Shown here piece by piece: positions 23,215 through 34,758 of a stretch of DNA of 64,000 bases. Below the pieces are notes generated by a model. That model ran no database searches. It was not told the DNA's origin and was given only the letters and a program-made list of their open reading frames with translations. Source of the stretch: Blastomyces gilchristii SLH14081 (lineage: Eukaryota > Ascomycota > Eurotiomycetes > Onygenales > Ajellomycetaceae); assembly GCF_000003855.2 (NCBI RefSeq), contig NW_003101675.1:591663-655662 (forward strand), in the 5' to 3' direction. The translations under genes and the position numbers were made by a program. Every line of letters begins with the position of its first letter. Position 1 is the first letter of the stretch.

Positions 23215-25936
23215 AAGAGTTCTCTTGTACTTTAAAGAATAATCTTGCTATATTTGAGTATGAGAGATGCAGAATGTGAAATACAATCTTATTCTTGAAC
23301 TTAATTGATTTCAAAGATTCAATCTGCAGATTCAATGATGTACATGTCATATACAGTTGACTGATAGAAAGAAAATGATTCATATAATTCTATCAACTGA
23401 TATGAGAAGAACATTTCATACCTCTGATATAGAAGAATTAAATCTGCTTACATATTAATAAGCAAAGAGAACAATTCATAAGACCTCATTTAAAAGCATT
23501 CTGTATGTCATATAGGACCTGAAAGTGGAGAAAATCAAGATAAAGAATATACAGAAGAATAAACATATGAAGAAGCTTCTGAAGAAGTATGAAAAGATCT
23601 TCTGAGCAGATCTTTCACTGAAATTGCTGCTGGAATAAGAATTCATATATGAGATTGACATGGGCGATGCAAAACCAGTCAATCAGAATGTATACTCTCT
23701 GTCACAAACACATCTTGAAGAACAGAAGTGTCAGATCACAGACCTTCTAGAATGTGATCTTATACAACTCTCATCAAGTACATGAGACTTTCCAGTTCTA
23801 TTTATGAAAAAGACAGATAAGAAGTGATGAATGTATATTAATTATTAAGCACTTAACAAGCTTATAATCAAGAATAAATATTCATTATCATAGATTCAAC
23901 AACAGTTGAATACAGTTGAAAATATCTGATATCTATCAAAGATTAATCTTCTCTCAGAATACTAATAGATTCATGTAGATGAACTGTCAGTTCTATGAAC
24001 TACATTTAATATATAATAAGAGAAGTTCAAAATTTCTGACAATTTCATTCAGTCTGATAAATACATCTATCATCTTTCAAATGATGATGAATACAATTCT
24101 TTATAAACAGAATAAAATCTCATATCTCATATATCTTGATAACATTCTAGTCTTTTCAAACTTATACAATAAATATCTGAAGTATTTTGATGAAATGCTT
24201 ACAACTCTGACAGAGCATAAGCTCTATATTAAATCAATCAAGTATGTGTTTGAAACAGAAGAGTTGAAGTTTATAGAATATGTAGTGAGTGATGACTGTA
24301 TATACCTCATCTCAGAGAAATTGAATGTTATAGTAAATTGATCATGACTGAGAAATATATATCATGTACAACAGTTTCTTGAGTTAATCTCATATTATCA
24401 GAGATTTATCAATGATTTCATATGAATATCTGCATCACTCTCAGATCTCTTAAGAGAAATGAATACAAATCTGTGAAAGAAGAAGTTTCATTCAATTATC
24501 TGAAATACTGTGTATGAAGAGGCTTTTCTCACACTGAGAGAATATGTAATAATATCTTCAGTGCTTATTCAATCAGATTATGATAAATCTTTCTATATCA
24601 AGACAGACACATCTGAATGAGCTATTAGAGACACTCTTATACAGATAAGTAAGAACAGCAAGCTACATCTGATGATGTATAATGATAGAAAACTATCAGA
24701 TGCTGAGCTCAATTACTCAGTGCATGAAAAGAAATTACTAGTGATCAAGCACACATAGATATTATGAGATAGATATATCAACAACAGGTATATAACAATG
24801 ATGATCACAGATCAGGAAAGCCTCATCTATCTATAATCAATGATAAAACCTTTTAAACACTTAGTATGTTGAATCTCAGAGTTTTAAGCATACAATCTTC
24901 ATATCAAATACTGAAAGAGATCAGACACTGTGATACCTGATACAATCAGTCACAGACCGGATTTCATAAGTAAGAATTCTGTAAACTAGATATAAGAAAA
25001 GTTCATGTTAAACACACTGAGAGAATGCAAGAAATCTGAATGAGTGAATATTATAATCTCTTACTTAGAGAATGACAAGATATTAAATGACAAGCATCTT
25101 GTGAGAGTAGTAGAAGAGATGCTTTTAAACTTCAAGCTGAGAAAATTGAAAAATGATGTTATGCTTTACTGCAATCTAGAATATGCAGAAGCTCTCTATC
25201 TAGAATCTTCATTTAGACATAACTTAATAACTTACATATATAAGAAATTCAGTCACTTAGAAAGTTCTGAACTCATGAGTATACTCAAATTAAGAGTATA
25301 CTGATCAAGCATAGCTGAGGACATTCAGATATACACTCACAAGTGCCTGAATTATCAGATTGTGAAAGAATCTAAGAAAGAATTAGAAGATGAGAAAGTA
25401 TAATATCAGATGAAGTGTATAATACAACTGTTCAAATAATGAGAAATGAACCTCATAGACATATTACTACAAACATCAAATGAAAATTGATGAATAATCA
25501 CTGCTATTAATTACACTACTGACTGACCAGTCATGAAAGCAGTTTCAGAGATAATAGAGAAGATGATAGTGAAGTTTCTATATAATGAGATCTATGTTAA
25601 TTATGAAATACAATGTGAGATTTGAACTGATAACAGTGCAAACCTCATGAGAGAAGCAGTGAGACATTTTGTGAGTCAGTTACAGACAAGACATTGTAGA
25701 ACAATGCTATATTATTCACAGATGAACAGGAAGATGAAACACTTGAATAAAATCTTGAGCAATATGCTGATAAAATATCTAGTGAGTAAGTCTACAAGAC
25801 TATGAAATGAATATCTCAGACAGATGCTATTGGCCACGCGGATTCAACAGTATGCAGTCTTCAAGCATTTATCATTCTACCTGTTGTATAAATTGCATCC
25901 GCACATCCCAGAGAATGCTGCAGAAAAGATGAGAGA

Positions 25937-26068
25937 GAGAACAGCAGTTGCAGATACAACAGTCACAGACACAACAGTCACAGATATAACAGTTACAGAT
26001 ACAGCAGGAACAGCAGTTACAGATACAGCAGTAGCAGTTGTGAATATAACAGTCACAGACACAGAACC
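25937..26068 (+). repeat. Minisatellite in G4 pol
   Basis: Irregular 15-bp-type repeat built from ACAGTCACAGATACA variants. In frame it encodes repeated Asp-Thr-(Thr/Ala)-Val-Thr. It lies directly behind the conserved integrase end, within open frame 25824-26126. Confidence 0.8.
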
Positions 26069-26899
26069 AAGATTGAAAGAGATCAGCTATGCACATGTAA
26101 AAGTTAATAAGTTACTTCTGAACTGAGCAATTCAATTGAAAAGGATACAAGACTCACTAGTTAAGAAATCAAGTCTCAAGATGAGAATGTGAGGTCTTAT
26201 ATGTAATGAAAGCTCTGAGAAGTTTCAATCTAGATGATTTGAGTTATATAAAATACTCAAATCACATTCTCTGAGAATATATGCATTGAAAGAACCAGAG
26301 AGACAGGTCTTATATAACTTAATAAATGATTCATAACTTATGAAAGTAAAGATGCAAGATCTGAGTGAATTATAATTATTCACAGCACTCTCATCAGTGT
26401 TGAAGAAGAAGAGACTTATAATTGAAAAGTCTTATGAAGTAAGAGAAATCATAGATACTTACAAATCAGATAATCTCACTTATTTCAATCTTTTCACAAT
26501 TATAAGAAAAGAATGAGAAGAAATGAAGAAATCAGATAAATATCACACTTCATTAAGTGATGAGACTGTAGCTGATTATATAATAACATACTGCAGACAG
26601 CAGACATAATACAGTAAAGAATAGTCTCAAAGCAGCAGACTTACATGTGAGTCAGATTGCAGAAGAAAAACAAATTCAGAGTCAGATTTGACTGTTTATA
26701 TCAGTTTAATTGCAGAGATAACAGAGGATAAAGCATCTGAAACATTCACAGACATGTGAGATCAAGCTATCTCAATCTCTGAGAATGCTCAGAGATTGAG
26801 TGAGTTTAGTTTTAATGAGCTGTTCACTGTAGTAATCTAAGCGGGTGAAGAGAGACAGTATAATATATAAGATAGAATCACAAAAGATGAAAGCTGCTG

Positions 26900-29150
26900 A
26901 ACCTAGTCACTGAATACTGTATTATATAGAGATTGTGTAAGAGTAGTGACTAGCAGATAAAGAAAAAGTGTAAGAAAAGAAAAGAGATAATGAATTAATT
27001 ATCAATTATAAGAATCAGCTGTAAAAGATAAATGTTATTATATATATCTCATTTATTTTTATACATCACATGTTTAATCTATTTCTAACATCATATTATC
27101 TGAGAAACATCAAAAATAAAGAAAATCTCAAAACTCAAGATCTGTAAGAGATTCAAGAGCTGTAAGCTGCTCTTATAACAATGCTGTGTATATCTCTGAT
27201 TTCTCTACTGCTCTGCATATGACATTAATGTCATTTATCACAAGATTGGCTGGAATGTCAATATAGAAATGTATATGTGTACACATAGAGAAATTGAAGA
27301 AGAGCATGAAACCTGCAGAATCAGAAGCCAGGACAGAGAAGACAGAGACAGAAGAAACAGAAGAGAGAGATACAGAATCAGATAAACAACAGTGAGAGTC
27401 ACTCAGAGCTGAATACTTATGATCTGATATATGAACAACCTTCTCTGCAGAGAAGGAAGAGAAAGTGATAGAAGAAGTATGAGAGTGAGAGAGAGTAGTC
27501 TCAGCAGTGTTATCATCTTCAATTAAAATAATCTCTGAAACTGAAGTAACTAAGAACTATTATTAGTGTACAAACCTGTAAAAGCAGAGATAACAATTAC
27601 TGAATAAACAGTCACTGATCTTAGAATTGTATATATAATTATAACACACACAAGACTTCTCAGAAAGAGAGAGAGAGATACAGAAAAATGCAGAAAGTAG
27701 AACACAGTGTGTGAACAGCTCATTTTCATGACAACATCTCAGACAAGGTGTACAAGTCTCACATCTATGAGTGTAAAAGAGTACAACATCTGCATTCTCA
27801 TTTGTGAAAATACAGATATTCTTCACCTGCATCATGAAGTTGAATAATAAATGTCAAAGAATAGACTGATACAGATCAATTATTCTGAAGATATTTATCA
27901 GAGTGAATGTACCTGTAATATTGAATTTAACAGTCATAAAAAGTTTCTTGATATCTATGAATATCATGACTTCATACACAGTAAAACTCATAATGATTTT
28001 TTCTAAGAACAGAGAAATCAGTATCAGAAAGAAAAGATGAAAAGAAAAAGACTTACAATCTTAACACTGTTGAAGAGAGAAGTGATTTTCTAATATAAAT
28101 GAATAATTATCTTATTATGAATATTTAAAATGAATATAATAATCAGTGTCTGTGACTGAGCTTCAGATAGTCATATCATACACAGTCTTCATACAATAAA
28201 TTGTTCTAGAAGTTGATAAGAAAGACAGAAGTGTATATACTGAGAAACATGATTTATTAAGTCTATGCAACATCTTCTTGAAATGAGAAGAGCTGATAAT
28301 AAAAGCAGAGACAGTAAAATCAGAGGGAGCAGAAGTAGCAGAAGTGAGAGTCATGAGAACAGGGGTAGCAGAAGCAGGAGAATCAGACACAGAAGTAAGT
28401 GTAGAAGATTAAGAGAAAGCAGCAGGGAAAGAAGCAGTAGAAGAGGTAGAGAGAAACACAGAAGACTCAGTCATATATAATATAAGTAATTTCTTCATTA
28501 TCACATTTTTCAAGTTCTCAATCAATGATTCAATATTGAGTTCACTATCATCAGCAGACACAGATCTGTCAATATGTGAAGATTCTATGTGAATAAAAAT
28601 AAATATATCAGCATCTGCATTTATATAAAATTGTGTCAGAAAACATGATCAGAAACTCACTAAGAAGAAAAATAGTCAAGAGTGTATAAGAAGATGAAGA
28701 AGATGTATTATTCATGATAATATATTCTGATAATTGTTAAAAGATAAACAAGTTCTGACTATATTTCATAATGCATTACACTTACTGCTAATGAACTGCC
28801 TGGTATGAGCACTACAGTGATACTTATTATAAGAACAGAGAATCATTGTCAGAAACATGTATAATGTAATAGACAGACAGATAGAAAGAGTTGAATAGAA
28901 GAAGAAATAGAAATCTTGAATAGTGATGACATTCAATGATGATAATGATGAAGAAGATGATTGAAGAATAAGAAAAGTTAGTGAATAAGAGATGTAATAT
29001 AGTGAAAGTTTCTTTGTGAGAGTGTATACAGAACACTAGCTGAATCAGGAATAGGTGACAAGATCATGAACACTAGTGACATGCTAATCCGCATGAAGCT
29101 AGAGTGAATGTCATGGTCATGTGAGCGTGACTGAATCTGGTGAGAAAGGA
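26900..29150. other. G4 3' region with antisense frames
   Basis: About 2.2 kb between the end of pol and the 3' LTR, longer than a normal gypsy 3' region. On the minus strand two openings stand out. 28163-28390 is Ser/Thr/Ala-rich. 27563-27835 is cysteine-rich and includes HRCETCTPCLRCCHENE and EKSCVCYN. On the plus strand 28265-28480 is Arg/Ser-rich but is the shadow of the former. A decayed antisense gene is possible; I recognise no family. Confidence 0.4.
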
Positions 29151-29325
29151 TGTGATTCGGAAGAATGTATAACTGTCAGATAATAACACAGCTGCTTCTG
29201 AACTTGCTTACAAGTGTAAAGAGGCCATAGTGGCCACTAATTAATTTAGTGTATGATATTATGATATATAAGAAGCTGGCGTACATCTGTAATCATATGC
29301 TGGCTTAAGCAACCTTTGAATCACA
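29151..29325 (+). repeat. G4 3' LTR
   Basis: 175 bp, aligned end to end with 19935-20109. It is eroded at most CpG sites, keeping two. Confidence 0.88.
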
Positions 29326-30417
29326 AAGTCTTAAATCAGGATATCTTGCAAAGAAACAAGCTAAACTCAAATCTCATTTTCAGAATCAGAAATGAAATTA
29401 ATCAGCAGTTCTTTTCTCAGTTAATAACTGATATTGAAGTTCAAAAACCAGTTATAGCTTCAATTGAGTCATTCTTCTTTGAAAACTCTATCATTCTGAC
29501 TACAATGTCTGAATTAAGTGCAGAGTTTCTTATTCAGAATAAGAATCTCTGAAAATCAGTAGTAGAATCTTTGTTAAATATAATAATTCTATCTGAGAGA
29601 GATAAAAAGTGAGACAAATTCATTCTTCATTATATTTCAGTTGAAATTTTTGACTGTGAAGAAGAAATGCTACTTCTCAAAAATGAATTAGAAGAATACA
29701 ACTCTATTCAACTGAGAAAAGAGTCTGTATAACTAAATTCAATTGAGTTCAGACAAAGCAGAAGAAATGCCTCTGTTCTAGTATATACAAAGACACTTGA
29801 ACAGTCAAAGATCTCTGAAGTAAGAGTAGCAGATTTGAAAATGAGAGTTCATGAATACAAAGACTCAAGAATGAATCTCAAGGCTTAAACACAGTGTTCA
29901 AACTGTCAAAGATATGAACACTGTGCAATCTTCTGTTTTAGAGACTCAAAATGTGCATTCTGTGCCAGAGATCACAAAACTAGTAAGCATAAATGTGAAA
30001 CATACTTAAAAAGAGATGAAATATGTTAATACACTCTGCTCAAATGCTCTAATTGCAAAGAAAAACATGCATCTAGATCAAAAGAATGTATATTTGATTC
30101 AAGAACTCAAAAGAACTGGAGAAAAGATGAAGCTCAAAACAAATCTAGAACTGAAGAGAATAGTCAAGTCAGTAAACTCATAACTGCAAGCTTAAAAAGA
30201 AGAAACTCTCAACTATCTAAATCTTCAAACTTCAATTCTTCTTAGCTAAATGTAAACAGAATTTGAATTCTCAAACTTCTGTTAAGATTAGAGAATTGAG
30301 AAATGACTCTGATAATAAACTAGATATAATATAAGCAGTTAAGATTCTCACTTTTCAGAATAGTTATAATCTACTATCTGATGATAGTGATTAAATTCTA
30401 CTCTACTCTCTTTTATT

Positions 30418-33400
30418 ATGAATATACAATAAAAACAATAAAAAAAGTTTAAAAACTCTTCAAAAATCACATTTATTCAAAATAATGTGAATAGAAACTC
30501 AAATTGTATTTATTCTTGTCTTTAAATTACATTTGAATAAAAAGTTGATTTTATACTGCTTCAGAAGCTGAATTTTGATGCTGAGCAAATATATATCATT
30601 TCTCATTCAAGCTACTACTGCTTTATATCTCAAAAGTCTGAGATAAAGTCAAGAGTAGTGATCTATGAAAGAAAGAGATTAAGATATTAATTTAATCTAA
30701 GATTTGATATTATGTCTGACCCTGATATTCTGATGAGTGATATTATAGATAAAGAGAATGAGTTTAATACTCTACAGCTTATAAATATCTATAATAAAAA
30801 GTCATTGAAGAAAAATAATAATATCTGAACAATTAATAGAGAATTTCTAAACATAACTTTATCAAGAAACTCTATAATTGTAGAAGATTTCAATGCACAT
30901 CATCTCTGATGAAATTCAGAATATAAAAGAGCAGTAAGAGCTGATAATCTGATTGAATGAATCTTTAAGCATTCAATAGATTTAGTTAACAAGTCTGATC
31001 AACAAACATTCTTTAGAAAAGATATGAAACAGAAATCTATTATAGATCTAATCTTCATATCATAAAATCTAATGAAAAAAAGACTTGTAAACTGATTTAT
31101 TAATTTAAATGAGACATCAGAATCAGATCATGAGATTATTCAATTTAATATTGAACTGAGTGAGAAATAAATAAGTGAAAATTCTCTTCTCTCTAATCAG
31201 TTTAACTTTGAAAAAGCTGACTGAAAGGCAGTTGAAGAAAGCATAAAACTGTTAAAATCTGAAAGACAGAGTGAGCTATATTGAAATCCTGGTCAAGATA
31301 TCTCAAATGAAATGCTTGAGAATAGAGTGAAGCTCATTACATCTATTATTCTAGTAAGTGTTAAAGATAATATTTCAAAGAGAAAGTCTTCTGAGTATTC
31401 AAAACCTTGATAAAATAAGAATATCACATCTAAAAGGAAACAATTGACTACTGCTAGAATATATTGAAAGAATGATATAATTTCTGATAAAGAGTTCAAA
31501 GCTGTCAGAAATGAATATTTTTCAGATATTAAAAGAGCTAAAACAGACTGCTGGAATAAATTTCTTAAAGAAGTATAAGAAAAGGAAGTTTTTAAAGCTT
31601 TTAACTATACTAAAACAAGAAGTGTAGCAAAACTTTCAATCTTAGAATATGAGTTTCAGAATGAATCATATACAGCAAACTCTTTTAAGAAAAAATATCA
31701 AGCTTTTATAAGAACTCTCTTTCAAAACTCATCAGATTCAGATTCAGAGAAAGAGAATATATCACTTCTCAACTATATTGATGAAAATGACTGGGAATAG
31801 CCTGATCTTACTCTAGATGAATTAGAGTCAGCTATCTTCTCAAGTTCAGTTAAAACTGCTGCAGAGCCTGATTTAATTAATCACTTAATTATTCAAAATA
31901 CATACTTCTATATAAAGAATGAATATTTTGAGCTCTTTTTCAATCTCTTGAAAAATGAATATCATTCTAAATGCTGGAGAGAAGTCACTGAAGTGATTCT
32001 TATAAAATATAATAGAAAAACTTCAATTCTCAAGTTATATAGAGTAATATCTCTATTGAACTGTCTAGAAAAGATTTTAGAAAAGATAATAGCTACTTAA
32101 CTATCTTTTATAAGCTCTATCAGTAATTTTCTTTTATTCAGTGAATAAATAAGAGATAGAAAACAGTGTTCTGCAATTAACACTGTTCTCTCAGTTATTC
32201 ATTATATTCAAATAGCAAAGTATGAAGATCTGATCTCAACTGCAGTTTTTATTGATATAAAAGAAGCATTTAATCATGTTTCAAAGTCAAAGTTAATTCA
32301 GACTTTGAAGATGTTAAAACTGACACTTTCTTTAATAAAATGAGTTAACTATTTTATATCTAAAAGAATTATATAACTTTTTTTTGATGAAATGAAACAA
32401 GATAAGACTGAGATAAAAATAGAAGTACTGTAAGAATCTTCAATCTCACTCATTTTATTTGCAATATACACTGTATATCTATTCAAGAATAGTAATATGA
32501 GAATAGTGTGATCTCTGAGTTATATGAATGATATTGATCTAGTCTACAGCTTCAAAACTATCAAAGAGAATTTGAAAGTGATTGAAGAAGCTGCAAAGGA
32601 AATCTTTGTTAGAGCAGATATCAATCAAATTCAATTTAATATAAATAAAACTGAGTTAATTCATTTCTTTTCTAGATTCAATGAGAAAGAACTATCTCTA
32701 ACTCTTTTAAATAGAGAGATTAAACTCAGTGTATATATCAAATGATTAGAAGTATGATTAAACTCTAAGTTGAATTTTAAATATCATATTCAATAAAGAA
32801 CTGTCAAGGCAGAAAGACTATTGAATAACATAATCAGACTATTAAATACAGAGAGAGGTCTATTCTTCCAGACTATGAGACAGTTATATATAGCCTGTAT
32901 TATATCAGTAGCTGATTATGAAGTTCAAGTTTGATAAAATAATCAAGAGAATTTCACTGAACACTTTCAAAGTCTGTAAAACATAGCCTTGAGAAGAATT
33001 CTGAGAGTATTCAAATCATCTTCTATTAAAGCAATGAAAATTGAAGCTTCAATTCCTTCTTCTGCTATTCAATTTGAAAAGGCCTGTATGAACTATGCTC
33101 TGAGAGTTATAAAGATGAACTTAAATCATATAATCAGAGAAAGAGTCTCTTCTTCATTTCTATCAATTAACTCTGGAAATGAACTGAATTGAAATAGATT
33201 TCTTGATTGAAATGAAAATAATTCTTCAAAGAAAATGCCTTCTCAACTGTACAGACTATGCTCTCTGATTAAAAATCAATTTTCTTCTTTAAATGTTGAA
33301 AAAGTTGATCATGAGAAGTTATCTCTCTGAAGAGAAAAGCTTGAATCTCTTATAGACTTATAAATAAGTGAACTATCTAAAGAGAAAGAGTATAAACAGC

Positions 33401-34374
33401 ATTTGAAGAGAATTTCTACAATCAATATAAAAGACTCTATTCTGATTTATTCAGATGACTCAAAAAATGAGAATTTAAATAGATTAGATACAGACATTGC
33501 TTATACTGAAGATAATATCAATTTTATCTCAGATTTCTGAAATTTAGGCTGTGAATCTGAAGTCTTTGATGCTGAACTATTTGTAATAGTGAAAGCTTTC
33601 AAACTCATTGAAATAAAATCTTATAAAAGAGGAAATAGTTTGAAAGAGACATGAATATTCTCTGATAGTCAAGCTGCTTTAAAAAGACTTAGAAATAGTC
33701 AGATTTATGATGATCAAATGAATCTTGAACTGATCTTAAACTCTGTTTTAAAAATTCAAAAGAGAAGAATATCAAAGATGATAATTCATCTGCACTGAGT
33801 TCCTGCTCATATGAATATTCATGGCAATGAATTAGCTGATTCAGCTGTAAAAAAGAGTGCAGAATTAAGCAGATCTATTCAAAAAATTATGTTCTGATCT
33901 TTTATAAAGAGAAAAATAAAAGAATCTTGTTTAGACAAGTGAAATGAAAGATGGCAGAAACAAAAGAAGAGTATATATTATTCAAGATTTGAAACAAAAC
34001 CCAAGTGAAAATCTTGTTCAATTAAATATAAAAAGAAAATATTCTCATCTATAATACAGCTGAAACTAGGACATGGCTATTTCAAATCTTATATACAAAG
34101 ATTTGATGATAGATTTGACTCAATAGAATGCTCATTCTGCAATGCAAATGAGAATTCTGAGTATATTGTAATACACTGTGCATTATACAGTAGTCTCAGA
34201 GCCAGATTGAAAGAGAAGTATGATCTAAATCAATTAAATATGAGATTTTTATTCTCAACTGAGACAGGAATTAAATACTTAATAGACTTTCTATGAGAAA
34301 CTCAAGCAGCTACAAGAAACTGGCTAAATTCAGAAATATCTGAATATGAAGAGCAGGAAATTGATCAGATATAG
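30418..34374 (+). pseudogene. LINE-A ORF2: endonuclease, reverse transcriptase, RNase H
   Basis: ATG at 30418, about 20 bp after ORF1 ends. The EEP-type endonuclease occupies roughly 30500-31160. Its GDFNAHH motif is at 30883-30903, reading EDFNAHH, a Gly-to-Glu change from GG-to-GA. RT is at about 31860-32760; the catalytic YVDDIDL box (32521-32541) reads YMNDIDL. RNase H is at about 33480-33870, with FSDSQAALKRL at 33658-33690 and HGNELADSAVKKSAEL near 33820-33870. A C-terminal Cys/His segment (CSFCNANENSEYIVIHC) lies at about 34130-34180. Numerous TGA codons replace Trp. About 1,300 codons matches the usual size of such proteins. Confidence 0.85.
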
Positions 34375-34420
34375 TCTGTTAAAACAGCTATATACTATCT
34401 TTTAATAATTTGTTTTATTA

Positions 34421-34746
34421 CAGTGTCTCTTTACTTTATCTTATTCTTTCAATTCCTTTCTATCTATCTATTTAATATGTCTATCTTTAAGACTGTGTTC
34501 TCTTTTCCTTTGTCATGATATTATCAAATGATTTCAAAGTATCAGAAGATGTTAAAATACTGTAATTTATAAAGAGTTTTTATATTCTGAGCTGAAATTT
34601 TCTGATTTTACATATCTGAAATTGATAAATGTATAATAGTTAACTTTACAGATATAGGAAAAACCCTGAGAACTAAAAGTTCTCAGGTAGATGTCATAGT
34701 CTCTGACTGCATACATCTATAATTGAAGAATAATAATAATAATAAT
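34421..34746 (+). other. LINE 3' UTR and (TAA)n tail shared with the SINE
   Basis: Follows the ORF2 stop. The same segment ends LINE-D (to 6528), LINE-B (to 59641) and the SINE (22888-23214). It includes GAGAACTAAAAGTTCTCAGG, a perfect short inverted repeat (GAGAACT/AGTTCTC) that could form a stem-loop recognised by the LINE reverse transcriptase (inference). Confidence 0.75.
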
Positions 34747-34758
34747 AGATATCTGTCT

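Larger units (their letters stand above)
21960..26880 (+). pseudogene. G4 pol remnant: protease, RT, RNase H, integrase (split by SINE)
   Basis: The protease active-site region at 21990-22010 reads LADTEASI, where DTG is expected; Gly has become Glu. The SINE follows at 22138. RT resumes at about 23229. The open frame 23979-24341 holds the catalytic box at 24132-24143 (YLDN, then ILVFS). RNase H is at about 24560-24900. The integrase zinc domain includes the open piece 25044-25304 and the following KCLNYQ, where Cys-x2-Cys has lost its second Cys. The integrase core is at about 25450-25880, with TTD.PVMKAVSE, TDNSANL and SQMNRKMKHLN. The open frame 25824-26126 contains FYLLYKLHPHIP, a conserved post-core motif. 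It then runs into a Thr/Val/Asp minisatellite at about 25937-26068. Confidence 0.78.
19935..29325 (+). mobile_element. Ty3/gypsy element G4, complete, inside LINE-A ORF1
   Basis: 175-bp LTRs at 19935-20109 and 29151-29325, flanked by AAGT (19931-19934 and 29326-29329). The empty site is seen in LINE-B at about 54223-54240 with a single AAGT, confirming the boundaries. The element is 9.39 kb, of which 1.09 kb is a SINE insertion. Order: LTR, gag, protease, (SINE), RT, RNase H, integrase, then an unusually long 3' region (about 26900-29150), LTR. Confidence 0.9.
19396..30395 (+). pseudogene. LINE-A ORF1, gag-like RNA-binding protein (split by G4 at 19935-29329)
   Basis: Coding parts are 19396-19934 and 29330 to about 30395. 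The start ATG, present in LINE-B at 53673, has become ATA here. The N-terminal part is Lys/Glu-rich and coiled-coil-like (KRRKKEEIEK). The open piece 19570-20028 continues through a Ser-rich segment (SSYSSFSFSTSSSS) to basic KVKKKIQKKKN. After the gypsy insertion the frame resumes with LNQDILQRNKLNSN. Three Cys/His knuckles lie at 29895-30085: the first reads CSNCQRYEHCAIFC (CX2CX4HX4C), then CAFC..H, then CSNCKEKH. This arrangement is usual for Tad1-type ORF1. Few stops are present, so this is one of the better preserved frames in the stack. Confidence 0.82.
17712..34746 (+). mobile_element. Full-length Tad1-like LINE, copy A (split by gypsy G4)
   Basis: Inserted in G2 with a perfect 12-bp duplication AGATATCTGTCT (17700-17711 and 34747-34758). 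After removal of G4 it measures about 7.64 kb, matching LINE-B (about 7.66 kb), so both are full length. Order: GC-richer 5' UTR with tandem units, ORF1 (gag-like, zinc knuckles), ORF2 (endonuclease, RT, RNase H), 3' UTR, (TAA)n tail at about 34731-34746. The endonuclease-RT-RNase H order and cysteine-rich ORF1 fit the Tad1 clade (established for fungal LINEs). Confidence 0.9.

Noticed and set aside
25872..26096. Minus-strand frames rich in Cys and Val over the minisatellite
   Set aside because: Antisense reading of the Thr/Val/Asp repeat in G4 pol.
28265..28480. Plus-strand Arg/Ser-rich frame resembling an SR protein
   Set aside because: Low-complexity purine-rich DNA. The opposite strand has an equally open Ser/Thr frame, and there is no RRM or context.
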